This document shows positions 1 through 5,697 of a stretch of DNA of 17,362 bases, in pieces. The stretch's first letter is position 1, and each line of letters starts with the position of its first letter. The DNA is from CAZMGV01 sp964621525 [NCBI: uncultured bacterium] (GTDB lineage: Bacteria > JAGRBM01). The notes below the pieces were generated by a model. The model was given only the letters and a program-made list of their open reading frames with translations. It was not told where the DNA came from and made no database searches. A program made the translations under genes and the position numbers. The DNA lies in NCBI GenBank assembly GCA_964621525.1, contig CAZUMS010000042.1:6085-23446 (forward strand). Direction: 5' to 3'.

Positions 1-33
1 TGCAGCCAGCAGGCCGTTTTTAGAACACTTCAT
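1..33 (-). CDS. 5' end of an unidentified leftward gene, cut by the window edge
   Basis: Only the first 11 codons are inside the window, reading MKCSKNGLLAA from an ATG at 33-31. The start is supported by a purine-rich Shine-Dalgarno sequence (AAAGAGGAG) about 11 bases upstream on the minus strand. The Lys-containing N-terminus turning hydrophobic (GLLAA) would fit the beginning of a signal peptide, but too little is visible to name a product. It diverges from dnaB across a 380-base gap, so the dyads in that gap may regulate it. Confidence 0.5.
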   Translation of the reverse strand, partial: MKCSKNGLLAA

Positions 34-114
34 GGACTTCTGATCTCCTCTTTAGGACAGCCGGAGGGTCCGGCGTCGGCGTATTAAGTGTCACACGAGG
101 CGGCTTTCGGTCAA

Positions 115-126
115 TGACAGCTGTCA
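115..126. promoter_or_regulatory. Perfect 12-bp palindrome TGACAGCTGTCA, candidate operator
   Basis: The sequence TGACAGCTGTCA is identical to its reverse complement. Related TGTCA/TGACA half-sites recur at 89-96 and 225-245 in the same gap. It lies 82 bases upstream of the leftward start at 33. A dimeric transcription factor site is the simplest reading; the regulator is unknown. Confidence 0.4.
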
Positions 127-224
127 GTCCAGGACACCCTTTCGCTCGAAATGACGTCCCCGCGGTCATCTTAAGGAATAATTGAACCACTGGGTGCAGA
201 CCGGCCCTTTCTGCCCTTTTTGAC

Positions 225-245
225 GTGTGACACTACCTGTCACAC
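225..245. promoter_or_regulatory. Perfect 8-bp inverted repeat GTGTGACA-N5-TGTCACAC, candidate operator
   Basis: Both 8-base arms match perfectly around the spacer CTACC. The right arm TGTCACAC is repeated at 89-96. The site overlaps the last base of a TTGACG -35-like hexamer (220-225) upstream of dnaB, where a bound protein could influence transcription. The two TGTGA/TCACA cores are separated by nine bases, not the six of the classical CRP site. Confidence 0.45.
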
Positions 246-307
246 CCCCCGGCTATGATTCTCCACAGGTACAGGGCGGGTTGTCCCCAGCCTGTTCACC
301 GGTTGTT

Positions 308-326
308 CCGGGAGAAAATCTCCCGG
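308..326. repeat. 8-bp stem with 3-base loop upstream of dnaB
   Basis: CCGGGAGA and TCTCCCGG pair perfectly around an AAA loop. No T-tract follows on the plus strand, so it is not a convincing intrinsic terminator. It lies between two DnaA-box-like nonamers and would be in the dnaB leader if transcription starts upstream of it. Confidence 0.4.
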
Positions 327-415
327 TTGGCGGGTGATCCACAGAATTTTTGCAACGGAAAGCTCCAAGTTCGCGCTAGAACTGGGGTCCTTCCGCTCCG
401 GAGTTTTCAGGGGAC

Positions 416-1948
416 ATGCAGGGTGCGCCATCGAAGGCGTTCCCGACACAAGGGGTAGCTGCCGCCGTGGATGAACTTTCCGTACTGTCGAACCGTTCCG
501 CCCGCCGGGGAGGCGATGCCGGGGCTCCGGCCCAGGTGCCCGCCAACATCGAGGCCGAAGAGGCCGTACTCGGCGCCGTACTTCTGGACAACACGGCGCT
601 GGACCAGGTCGAGTTCCTGGAGCCCGCCGACTTTTATTCCGCCTTCAACCGGCAGATCTTCGAGGCCGTTCTTGAGCTCGGCCGCGAGCGCGCGCCCATC
701 GATCCCGTCTCGCTCGCCACGAAGCTCGAGGCCCTCGGCGTCCTCCAGCAGGTGGGCGGACGGCTCCAGCTCCAGGCGCTGGCCGAGCGGGCCGTCTCGG
801 TGGTCGACATCGGCTACCACGCGAACCTGATCCGCGATAACTCGGTGAAACGTGCCGTGGCCCGGGTGAGCGGTGACCTGCGCGAGAAGGCGTTCCAGCC
901 GGACGTGGAGGCCGGGCTCCTGCTCGACGAGGCGGAAGAGACGATTCTCGACATCCGCCAGAAGCGGACCAAGGAATCGGTCCCGCATGTGAAGCCCATC
1001 GTCGGAAACCTGTTTACGGACCTCCTGAAGCGCTGGGAGCACGAAGGTTCCCTGGGCGTTCCCACCGGCTTTACCGATCTCGACGAGATGATCACGGCGT
1101 TCCAGCCGGGGGCGTTTATCGTCGTCGCCGGACGTCCGGGCTCGGGCAAAACCTCCATCGTCATGAATATCGCCCAGTACGCGGCGAGCCTCGGGCTCGA
1201 CCGGGGCAAACCCGACTACCAGCAGAAGAAGCCGCACCCGATCGTCGTCTTTTCGCTCGAAATGGGCTCGAACGAACTCATCCTCCGCATGATGTCCTCC
1301 GACACGGGCATGTCCACGCGGAGCCTCACCCGGCGGGGCGGCCTCACCGATTCCGAGAAGGCCCGGCTTGTGGAAAGTGCCGAGATCATCTCCGAGGCCC
1401 CGCTCTGGGTGGACGACTCGGGCCGTGTCTCGACGCTCGATATCCGGGCCCGGGCGCGCCGCATCAAGCGCGAGCTGGAGCGCACCGGGAAGTACGATTC
1501 CATCGGGATGGTCGTGATCGACTATCTCCAGCTCATGGACGGGCCGCCGGGCTCGTCCCGCAACGCCAACCGGAACGACATCGTCGGGCAGATCTCCCGC
1601 GACCTGAAGATGCTGGCGAAGGAACTCCAGTGGCCGGTGGTGGCGCTCTCGCAGTTGAACCGCAAGTCCACCGAGCGTAACGACCTGAAGCCCCAATTGT
1701 CGGACCTGCGCGAGTCGGGCGCCATCGAGCAGGACGCCGACGTCGTCATGCTGATCCACCGTCCGGAGATGTTCGTGGCCCCCGAGGTCGCCCGCGAGAA
1801 GAAATGGGTCGGCCTCGCCAAGATCATCGTCGCCAAAAACCGCCACGGCCCCACCGGCGAAGTGAACCTCACCTACCTCAAGGAGATCACGAAGTTCACG
1901 AACCGCGCCCGCACCGACTTCGACGACGGTCCCCCGGCGGAGGATTGA
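416..1948 (+). CDS. dnaB: Replicative DNA helicase DnaB
   Basis: Hexameric 5'-3' helicase that unwinds DNA at the replication fork and loads primase. The N-terminal DnaB domain starts near residue 41 (PANIEAEEAVLGAVLLD) and the RecA-type ATPase domain at about 215. Walker A is GRPGSGKT (239-246), Walker B VVIDYLQ with Asp369, the sensor motif SQLNR is at 412-416, and the Arg-finger segment KNRHGPTG is near 474-481. At 510 residues it is somewhat longer than usual (about 450-470) because of a variable 40-residue N-terminus and a lysine-rich insertion (about 261-274) after the Walker A helix. The ATG at 416 has AGGGG only three bases away. GTG at 467 (residue 18), with AGGGG 11 bases upstream, is a reasonable alternative start. 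The usual neighbour rplI is absent. Identification is firm. Confidence 0.97.
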   Translation: MQGAPSKAFPTQGVAAAVDELSVLSNRSARRGGDAGAPAQVPANIEAEEAVLGAVLLDNTALDQVEFLEPADFYSAFNRQIFEAVLELGRERAPIDPVSLATKLEALGVLQQVGGRLQLQALAERAVSVVDIGYHANLIRDNSVKRAVARVSGDLREKAFQPDVEAGLLLDEAEETILDIRQKRTKESVPHVKPIVGNLFTDLLKRWEHEGSLGVPTGFTDLDEMITAFQPGAFIVVAGRPGSGKTSIVMNIAQYAASLGLDRGKPDYQQKKPHPIVVFSLEMGSNELILRMMSSDTGMSTRSLTRRGGLTDSEKARLVESAEIISEAPLWVDDSGRVSTLDIRARARRIKRELERTGKYDSIGMVVIDYLQLMDGPPGSSRNANRNDIVGQISRDLKMLAKELQWPVVALSQLNRKSTERNDLKPQLSDLRESGAIEQDADVVMLIHRPEMFVAPEVAREKKWVGLAKIIVAKNRHGPTGEVNLTYLKEITKFTNRARTDFDDGPPAED

Positions 1949-1966
1949 AGTTCAGCGGGAACCGGC

Positions 1967-2010
1967 GGGCGGGCATAAAATAGACATCATTGTCTATTTT
2001 ATGTCCGCCC
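1967..2010. terminator. 20-bp stem-loop after dnaB, possible terminator or palindromic element
   Basis: Arms 1967-1986 and 1991-2010 pair over 20 bp with a single G-T wobble around a TCAT loop. The inner half is AT-rich (ATAAAATAGACA) and the outer half GC-rich. It begins 18 bases after the dnaB stop, where a terminator is expected, but the 3' flank is CAAATGAAGG without a T-tract. A processed or Rho-protecting 3' end, or an operator-like palindrome for the next gene, are alternatives. Confidence 0.5.
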
Positions 2011-2085
2011 CAAATGAAGGCTCGCGCTCTCCGATAGTCATAATATGTTGAAATTACTCGTATTTTTATGGGTTTCATTTGGCGA

Positions 2086-2114
2086 TTGACGCAACTTCCC
2101 CGCCTCACTACATT
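2086..2114 (+). promoter_or_regulatory. Sigma70-like promoter for the phosphatidyltransferase gene
   Basis: TTGACG (2086-2091) and TACATT (2109-2114) are separated by exactly 17 bases and follow an AT-rich stretch (2040-2080). Transcription would start near 2121, giving a leader of roughly 87 bases. This argues against translation from the upstream in-frame TTG at 2079, which lies within or before the promoter. Confidence 0.5.
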
Positions 2115-2130
2115 GTTACCTCTTGGATAC

Positions 2131-2187
2131 GGCCCCGTTCTGGACGGGGCCGGTCTGTTCCGGGCTTTCATGGACCCCCTCGGGTCC
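2131..2187 (+). promoter_or_regulatory. Leader with two stem-loops ahead of the phosphatidyltransferase gene
   Basis: Two perfect inverted repeats lie in the predicted 5' leader: GGCCCCGT/ACGGGGCC at 2131-2138 and 2144-2151, and GGACCC/GGGTCC at 2172-2177 and 2182-2187. The ATG at 2208 lacks a close Shine-Dalgarno sequence; the nearest purine run, GAGG, is about 16 bases away and adjoins the second stem. Structure-dependent control is possible, but no known riboswitch class is recognised. Confidence 0.35.
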
Positions 2188-2207
2188 GAGGTTCAGCAAC
2201 CCCGCTT

Positions 2208-3056
2208 ATGTTCAAGGACGAAGCCGCCCTTTCTCTCGTTCCCCTGATTTGCGCCAACGCCTTCATCGTCGCTGCCTGCGGTATCTACGCCGTCAAACGG
2301 TACCTCCTCCGGCAGGAGGCCAAGTCGAACCGCATCTCCGCCGAGAAGCGCAAGGAAAGCGCCATGCTCGGCAGTTTCTGGCGCGATTTCTGGCACTGGC
2401 TCACCGAGCCCGTGGAAAAGTTCCTGATCCGCATTCATGCGACGCCGAACTGGATCACCACCATCGGCGTGATTCTCTCGGTGGGCGCCGCCATCGCCTA
2501 CTACCTGGGCCATGTGGGCACGGCGGGATATCTCGTAATCATCAGCGGCACCTGCGACATGTTCGACGGCCGCGTCGCCCGCGCCACGGGCCAGCAGACC
2601 AGATCCGGCGCCTACTACGACAGCGTCATGGACCGGGTGGGTGAGGGAATCGTGATGCTCGGCATCATGGGCTACTTCATGAATCACTGGATGTTCTGGG
2701 TGACGGGCGCGGCACTGATCGGTTCGCTGCTCGTTTCCTACACGAAGGCCCGCGGCGAGGGCATGGGCGTCGATTGCAACATCGGCATGATGCAGCGGCC
2801 CGAGCGGATCATGTACCTCTCGACCGCCTCCCTGTTCGACCCCATGTTCAAGGCCCTCGCCGTGAAGATGGGTTATGCCGACGTCCACTACCTGCTGATC
2901 CTCATCATTATCGTCATGGCGATCTTCACCAATATCTCGTGGGTGGAGCGCATGGTCTGGATCTTCCGCGAGCTCGAATCCCGTCCCGGCGACAATACCT
3001 CGGCCGCCAAGGCCGAAACCCCCGTCGTGACCAAGCCGGCGCCCAAGGAAGTCTGA
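2208..3056 (+). CDS. CDP-alcohol phosphatidyltransferase family membrane protein
   Basis: Integral-membrane enzyme of the family that transfers a phosphatidyl (or related) group from a CDP-linked donor to an alcohol in phospholipid synthesis. The signature DGxxARx8Gx3Dx3D is perfect: Asp120, Gly121, Ala124, Arg125, Gly134, Asp138 and Asp142, the metal and CDP-binding residues. There is an N-terminal hydrophobic helix (about 10-28), a charged linker, then several hydrophobic segments from residue 82 onward, and a hydrophilic tail ending in proline and alanine. The length is 282 residues from ATG 2208. This start is chosen because the frame upstream crosses the predicted promoter and leader hairpins. 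The alcohol acceptor (glycerol phosphate, inositol, serine or another) cannot be read from the sequence. The next gene follows after 16 bases and is probably cotranscribed. Confidence 0.9.
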   Translation: MFKDEAALSLVPLICANAFIVAACGIYAVKRYLLRQEAKSNRISAEKRKESAMLGSFWRDFWHWLTEPVEKFLIRIHATPNWITTIGVILSVGAAIAYYLGHVGTAGYLVIISGTCDMFDGRVARATGQQTRSGAYYDSVMDRVGEGIVMLGIMGYFMNHWMFWVTGAALIGSLLVSYTKARGEGMGVDCNIGMMQRPERIMYLSTASLFDPMFKALAVKMGYADVHYLLILIIIVMAIFTNISWVERMVWIFRELESRPGDNTSAAKAETPVVTKPAPKEV

Positions 3057-3072
3057 CCGGCGGGAGGTCCCC

Positions 3073-3447
3073 ATGACCGGCGCAAAGCGTATCGAATCGT
3101 TCGAGGAGTTCTGGCCCTTCTACGTGGGCGAGCACCGGAGTCCCGTCTGCCGGAGCCTCCACTACTTCGGCACCGGCCTCGCCGTACTGTCGTTCCTTTC
3201 GGGACTCCTTACGCTGAACCCGGTGCTGGTCGGAATCGCCCCGGTGCTGGGCTACGGCCCCGCCTGGATCGGCCACTTCTTCATCGAGGGTAACCGCCCG
3301 GCGACCTTCACCTACCCGCGCTGGTCGTTCATGGCCGATTTCAAAATGCTCTCCCTCGCCCTCCGCGGGAAGATGCGAGATGAAGTGGTCCGCCTCTACG
3401 GCTCCCCGAACCCTTCCCGCGAAGCCCCGCTCCTCGCCGTGCGGTGA
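3073..3447 (+). CDS. Mpo1-like / DUF962 family membrane protein
   Basis: A 124-residue protein with the family hallmarks: an N-terminal FxxFWPFYVGEH segment, conserved histidines at 21, 30 and 68 (RSLHYFG, GHFFIEGNRP), and two hydrophobic helices around 31-48 and 50-70. The yeast founder Mpo1 is an iron-dependent dioxygenase in alpha-oxidation of 2-hydroxy fatty acids; whether this short bacterial relative does the same is unproven. A good Shine-Dalgarno sequence (GGGAGG, five bases before ATG) supports the start. The 16-base gap to the upstream phosphatidyltransferase indicates an operon, so a membrane-lipid role is plausible. Confidence 0.82.
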   Translation: MTGAKRIESFEEFWPFYVGEHRSPVCRSLHYFGTGLAVLSFLSGLLTLNPVLVGIAPVLGYGPAWIGHFFIEGNRPATFTYPRWSFMADFKMLSLALRGKMRDEVVRLYGSPNPSREAPLLAVR

Positions 3448-3491
3448 GGTTCCCCATGACCCGTCCGGCCTCCGCCTGCTAGATACCGCTC

Positions 3492-3914
3492 ATGGATAAA
3501 GCCGGACGCCCTGAATTCGTGGACCGGTTCGAGGCCGCGTGGAAATCCCGCGATCCGGACCGGCTGGCGGCACTGCTCGCACCCGATGTCCGGCTCGTCC
3601 AGCCGCTGCTGCCTGAACTGAAGGGCAGGGATGCCGCCCGCCGGTCGTTCGTGACCATCCTTGAGCTGATTCCGGATCTCCTTACGGAAGTGACGGGATG
3701 GTCCCGCGAGGACGGCGGCCGGCTGTACATCGAGTTCATTTTCTCGGGTACGGCGGGCAGGCGGCCGGTGAAACTGCATCTTGCCGACCGGTTCGAGCTG
3801 AAAGACGGTCTCGCCGTCTGTCGCATCAGCTACTTCGATCCGATGCCGCTCGTGCGGGCGATCCTCACGCAGCCCGCGCTACTCTGGAAATTCGGCCGCA
3901 CGCTGAGGGGCTGA
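3492..3914 (+). CDS. Nuclear transport factor 2-like (SnoaL-type) protein
   Basis: A 140-residue protein with the cone-shaped NTF2 fold pattern. The N-terminal helix reads FVDRFEAAWKSRDPDRLAALLAPDVRLVQP, split here as FVDRFEAAWKSRD followed by RLAALLAPDV, then a helix with GRDAARRSF and beta strands ending in RISYFDP. The family includes ketosteroid isomerase, SnoaL-like cyclases and many uncharacterised members, so no substrate can be assigned. It follows the Mpo1-like gene by 44 bases without an obvious Shine-Dalgarno sequence, so cotranscription is possible but not clear. It converges with the radical SAM gene ending at 3942, leaving 27 bases and no visible terminator. Confidence 0.75.
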   Translation: MDKAGRPEFVDRFEAAWKSRDPDRLAALLAPDVRLVQPLLPELKGRDAARRSFVTILELIPDLLTEVTGWSREDGGRLYIEFIFSGTAGRRPVKLHLADRFELKDGLAVCRISYFDPMPLVRAILTQPALLWKFGRTLRG

Positions 3915-3941
3915 GATCCTTACAACGGCGTCCCGGCTGCC

Positions 3942-5447
3942 TTACGGCTGCACCTCGATCTGTTTCGCGGGATCGGGCTGGAGGACGTAGAGCTGGTCCC
4001 GCGTGGGTTTCTCGCCGGCGGGCAGCACTTTCGGCAGCTTCATCTCGTACTTCACCGGCTGCCGGTGGTCGGTCATCTGGCGCTCGGGATTGTAGACCGA
4101 GTTGAATTTCCAGAGCATCTTCACGAAGTTCGTCTGTCCCTGCGCCAGCAGCTTCGCCGACAACCAGGCAGTGCTGGCAAGCGCACGGACGCCGAGGTGC
4201 TTCATGTTCAGCACCTGCTGGGTTTTCACCAGCTCGGCATAGAATTTGTCCAGCGGCATCTTTGTCGGCAGCACCGCGTGCTGGATGTCGAACAGCCGGT
4301 AGTCCCGTGTTGCGAACTGGCGAGAATCGGTGAGGAACGTCTCGGTGCCGGGGTACGGCGTGTTCACGCTCACGTTGACGATCTCGGGGATCGAGAGCGC
4401 CCACTCGCGGATCACCTCGAACCGCTTCTCGTCCCAGTCCGGGTCGGCGATGATGTTGATCGCCACCATAATGCCGAGCGAACGGGCGAATTCGAGCGCC
4501 TCGAAGTTCCGGGTGATGTTGATGCGCTTCCGGAACTGCTTGAGCCCTTCGGCATCGATCGCCTCGAGGCCGAGGAACATGTACTGGAGGCCAAGCTTCT
4601 TCCAGTAATGGAACACCTCCTTGTTGCGGAGCAGCACGTCGCCGCGGGTCTCGAGATAGAACTGCTTCTTCAGCTTGCGCTTTTCGATCTCCTTGCCGAT
4701 GGCGTAGCCGTGCTCGGGCTGGATGAACGCCACGTCGTCCACGATGAAGATGCCGGTCTCTTTCAGCCGCTGGAGCTCGTCGCCGATCGATTCGGGCGAG
4801 CGCTTGCGGTAGGTGCGGCCGTAGAACGTCCAGGCGCTGCAGAAGGAGCAGTCCCACGGGCAGCCGCGGGTGAACTCGATGCTCGCCGCCGGATCCAGCA
4901 CGCCGATGAAATATTTCTTCCGTTTGGCCAGCAGGTCGTGTGCCGGCGTCACCTTGTCGAGATCCTCGATGATCCGGGGCGGGGGACCCTCGCCGTCCAG
5001 CGTGACGATTCCAGGCAGCGTGTGGAGCTTCTTCTTGTCGTTCTGCCACGCAAGGAGCAGCAGCGGGACGATTTCCTCTCCCTCGCCCTTGGCCACGCAG
5101 TCGATGGCACCCTGGGCGTGCTCGAGAACTTCCTGGGCCGTGAAGGAGATCGAGTGGCCGCCCGCGAAGAAGAACACGCCGGGCAGCTTCTGCTTGGTCG
5201 CCTTGGCGAGGTCGATCACCTCGGGGATGTTCGCGAGGTAATTCACGCCGAAGCACACGGCATCGGGGCGGAAATCGTCGAGCGCCTTGTAGTAGTCCTC
5301 GTGCGTGTGGGCCTGGAGATCCAGCAGGCGGACTTCATGGCCCGCCATCCGGACAGCCTGGGCCACCAGCTCGACGCCGAGCGGTTCGAGGCGAAGATAG
5401 ATTTCCGTGTACATGAGGCCGCTCGGGTGGCAGCAGAGTACTTTCAT
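3942..5447 (-). CDS. hpnR: B12-binding radical SAM protein, probable hopanoid C-3 methylase
   Basis: A 501-residue class B radical SAM enzyme. Residues 1-130 form a cobalamin-binding-type Rossmann domain (MKVLCCHPSGLMYTEIYL at the start, GGHS at 97-99). The radical SAM domain has the 4Fe-4S motif Cys196-x3-Cys200-x2-Cys203 in the context RGCPWDCSFCSAWTFYGR, followed by a DUF4070-like tail. The opening HPSGLMY...LRLEPLG and the SAWTFYGRTYRKRSPE segment match my memory of HpnR, which adds a methyl group at C-3 of hopanoids in the membrane. No SHC or hpn genes are visible in this window, so the name rests on sequence resemblance only. The minus-strand start ATG has GGGGGA nine bases upstream. 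A nested dyad lies in its leader. Confidence 0.78.
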   Translation of the reverse strand: MKVLCCHPSGLMYTEIYLRLEPLGVELVAQAVRMAGHEVRLLDLQAHTHEDYYKALDDFRPDAVCFGVNYLANIPEVIDLAKATKQKLPGVFFFAGGHSISFTAQEVLEHAQGAIDCVAKGEGEEIVPLLLLAWQNDKKKLHTLPGIVTLDGEGPPPRIIEDLDKVTPAHDLLAKRKKYFIGVLDPAASIEFTRGCPWDCSFCSAWTFYGRTYRKRSPESIGDELQRLKETGIFIVDDVAFIQPEHGYAIGKEIEKRKLKKQFYLETRGDVLLRNKEVFHYWKKLGLQYMFLGLEAIDAEGLKQFRKRINITRNFEALEFARSLGIMVAINIIADPDWDEKRFEVIREWALSIPEIVNVSVNTPYPGTETFLTDSRQFATRDYRLFDIQHAVLPTKMPLDKFYAELVKTQQVLNMKHLGVRALASTAWLSAKLLAQGQTNFVKMLWKFNSVYNPERQMTDHRQPVKYEMKLPKVLPAGEKPTRDQLYVLQPDPAKQIEVQP

Positions 5448-5467
5448 GACTGAACGATCCCCCGTTC

Positions 5468-5508
5468 CATGCCGTTCTTCCGGTGACCCCCGTCACCCTG
5501 ACGGCATG
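5468..5508 (-). promoter_or_regulatory. Nested inverted repeats just upstream of the hpnR-like gene
   Basis: An outer perfect 8-bp repeat (CATGCCGT 5468-5475 with ACGGCATG 5501-5508) encloses an inner perfect 6-bp repeat (GGTGAC 5482-5487 with GTCACC 5492-5497, loop CCCC). It starts 21 bases upstream of the leftward start codon, so it could be a leader hairpin or a pair of operators. No T-tract follows. The divergent TatD fusion gene begins 190 bases to the right. Confidence 0.4.
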
Positions 5509-5697
5509 ATGTGGAAATCAATTAAAACCCGAATTTCCCGGAAAACGCAAAAAGAAATCAGGCTGCCCGGCCAGCGGAATCCGTCAGCGAATTCCATGGC
5601 CTGGACCAGTCCGGGAATTCCGGGCAACTGTACCGGACAGCCCCCTCGCTTTCGGGCGTTCCATGTCCATAATGGCGGGCAGGAGTAGCCGCCGCCC

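Larger units (their letters stand above)
34..415. other. Non-coding divergent region rich in TGACA/TGTCA dyads, upstream of dnaB
   Basis: This gap lies between the leftward partial gene and dnaB and shows no convincing coding frame. It holds a half-site TGTCACAC at 89-96, a perfect 12-bp palindrome at 115-126, an ATGAC/GTCAT dyad at 151-169, a perfect 8-bp inverted repeat at 225-245, a stem-loop at 308-326 and DnaA-box-like nonamers at 259-267 and 335-343. TTGACG at 220-225 resembles a -35 box and TATGAT at 254-259 a -10 box, but the 28-base spacing is too long for an ordinary sigma70 promoter, so no dnaB promoter is claimed. Confidence 0.6.

Noticed and set aside
226-244. CRP/FNR-type site TGTGA...TCACA upstream of dnaB
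   Set aside because: The half-sites are nine bases apart instead of six, so it does not fit a CRP or FNR dimer; kept only as a generic inverted repeat.
255-345. Chromosomal replication origin
   Set aside because: Only two or three imperfect DnaA-like nonamers and no AT-rich unwinding element; dnaA, dnaN or other origin neighbours are absent.
407-1846. Long open frame on the minus strand across dnaB
   Set aside because: Composition is the arginine/histidine/aspartate-rich pattern of antisense frames in GC-rich coding DNA, and it fully overlaps a certain dnaB gene.
2079-2207. N-terminal extension of the phosphatidyltransferase from TTG 2079
   Set aside because: The extension crosses a good promoter and two GC hairpins and its residues look non-coding; the conserved protein starts at ATG 2208.
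4065-5453. 462-codon plus-strand frame across the hpnR-like gene
   Set aside because: It is the antisense shadow of a gene with intact radical SAM motifs; its translation has no recognisable domain.
5407-5688. Plus-strand frame upstream of the TatD fusion
   Set aside because: It overlaps the start of the hpnR-like gene and the nested dyads, with no domain or ribosome site.
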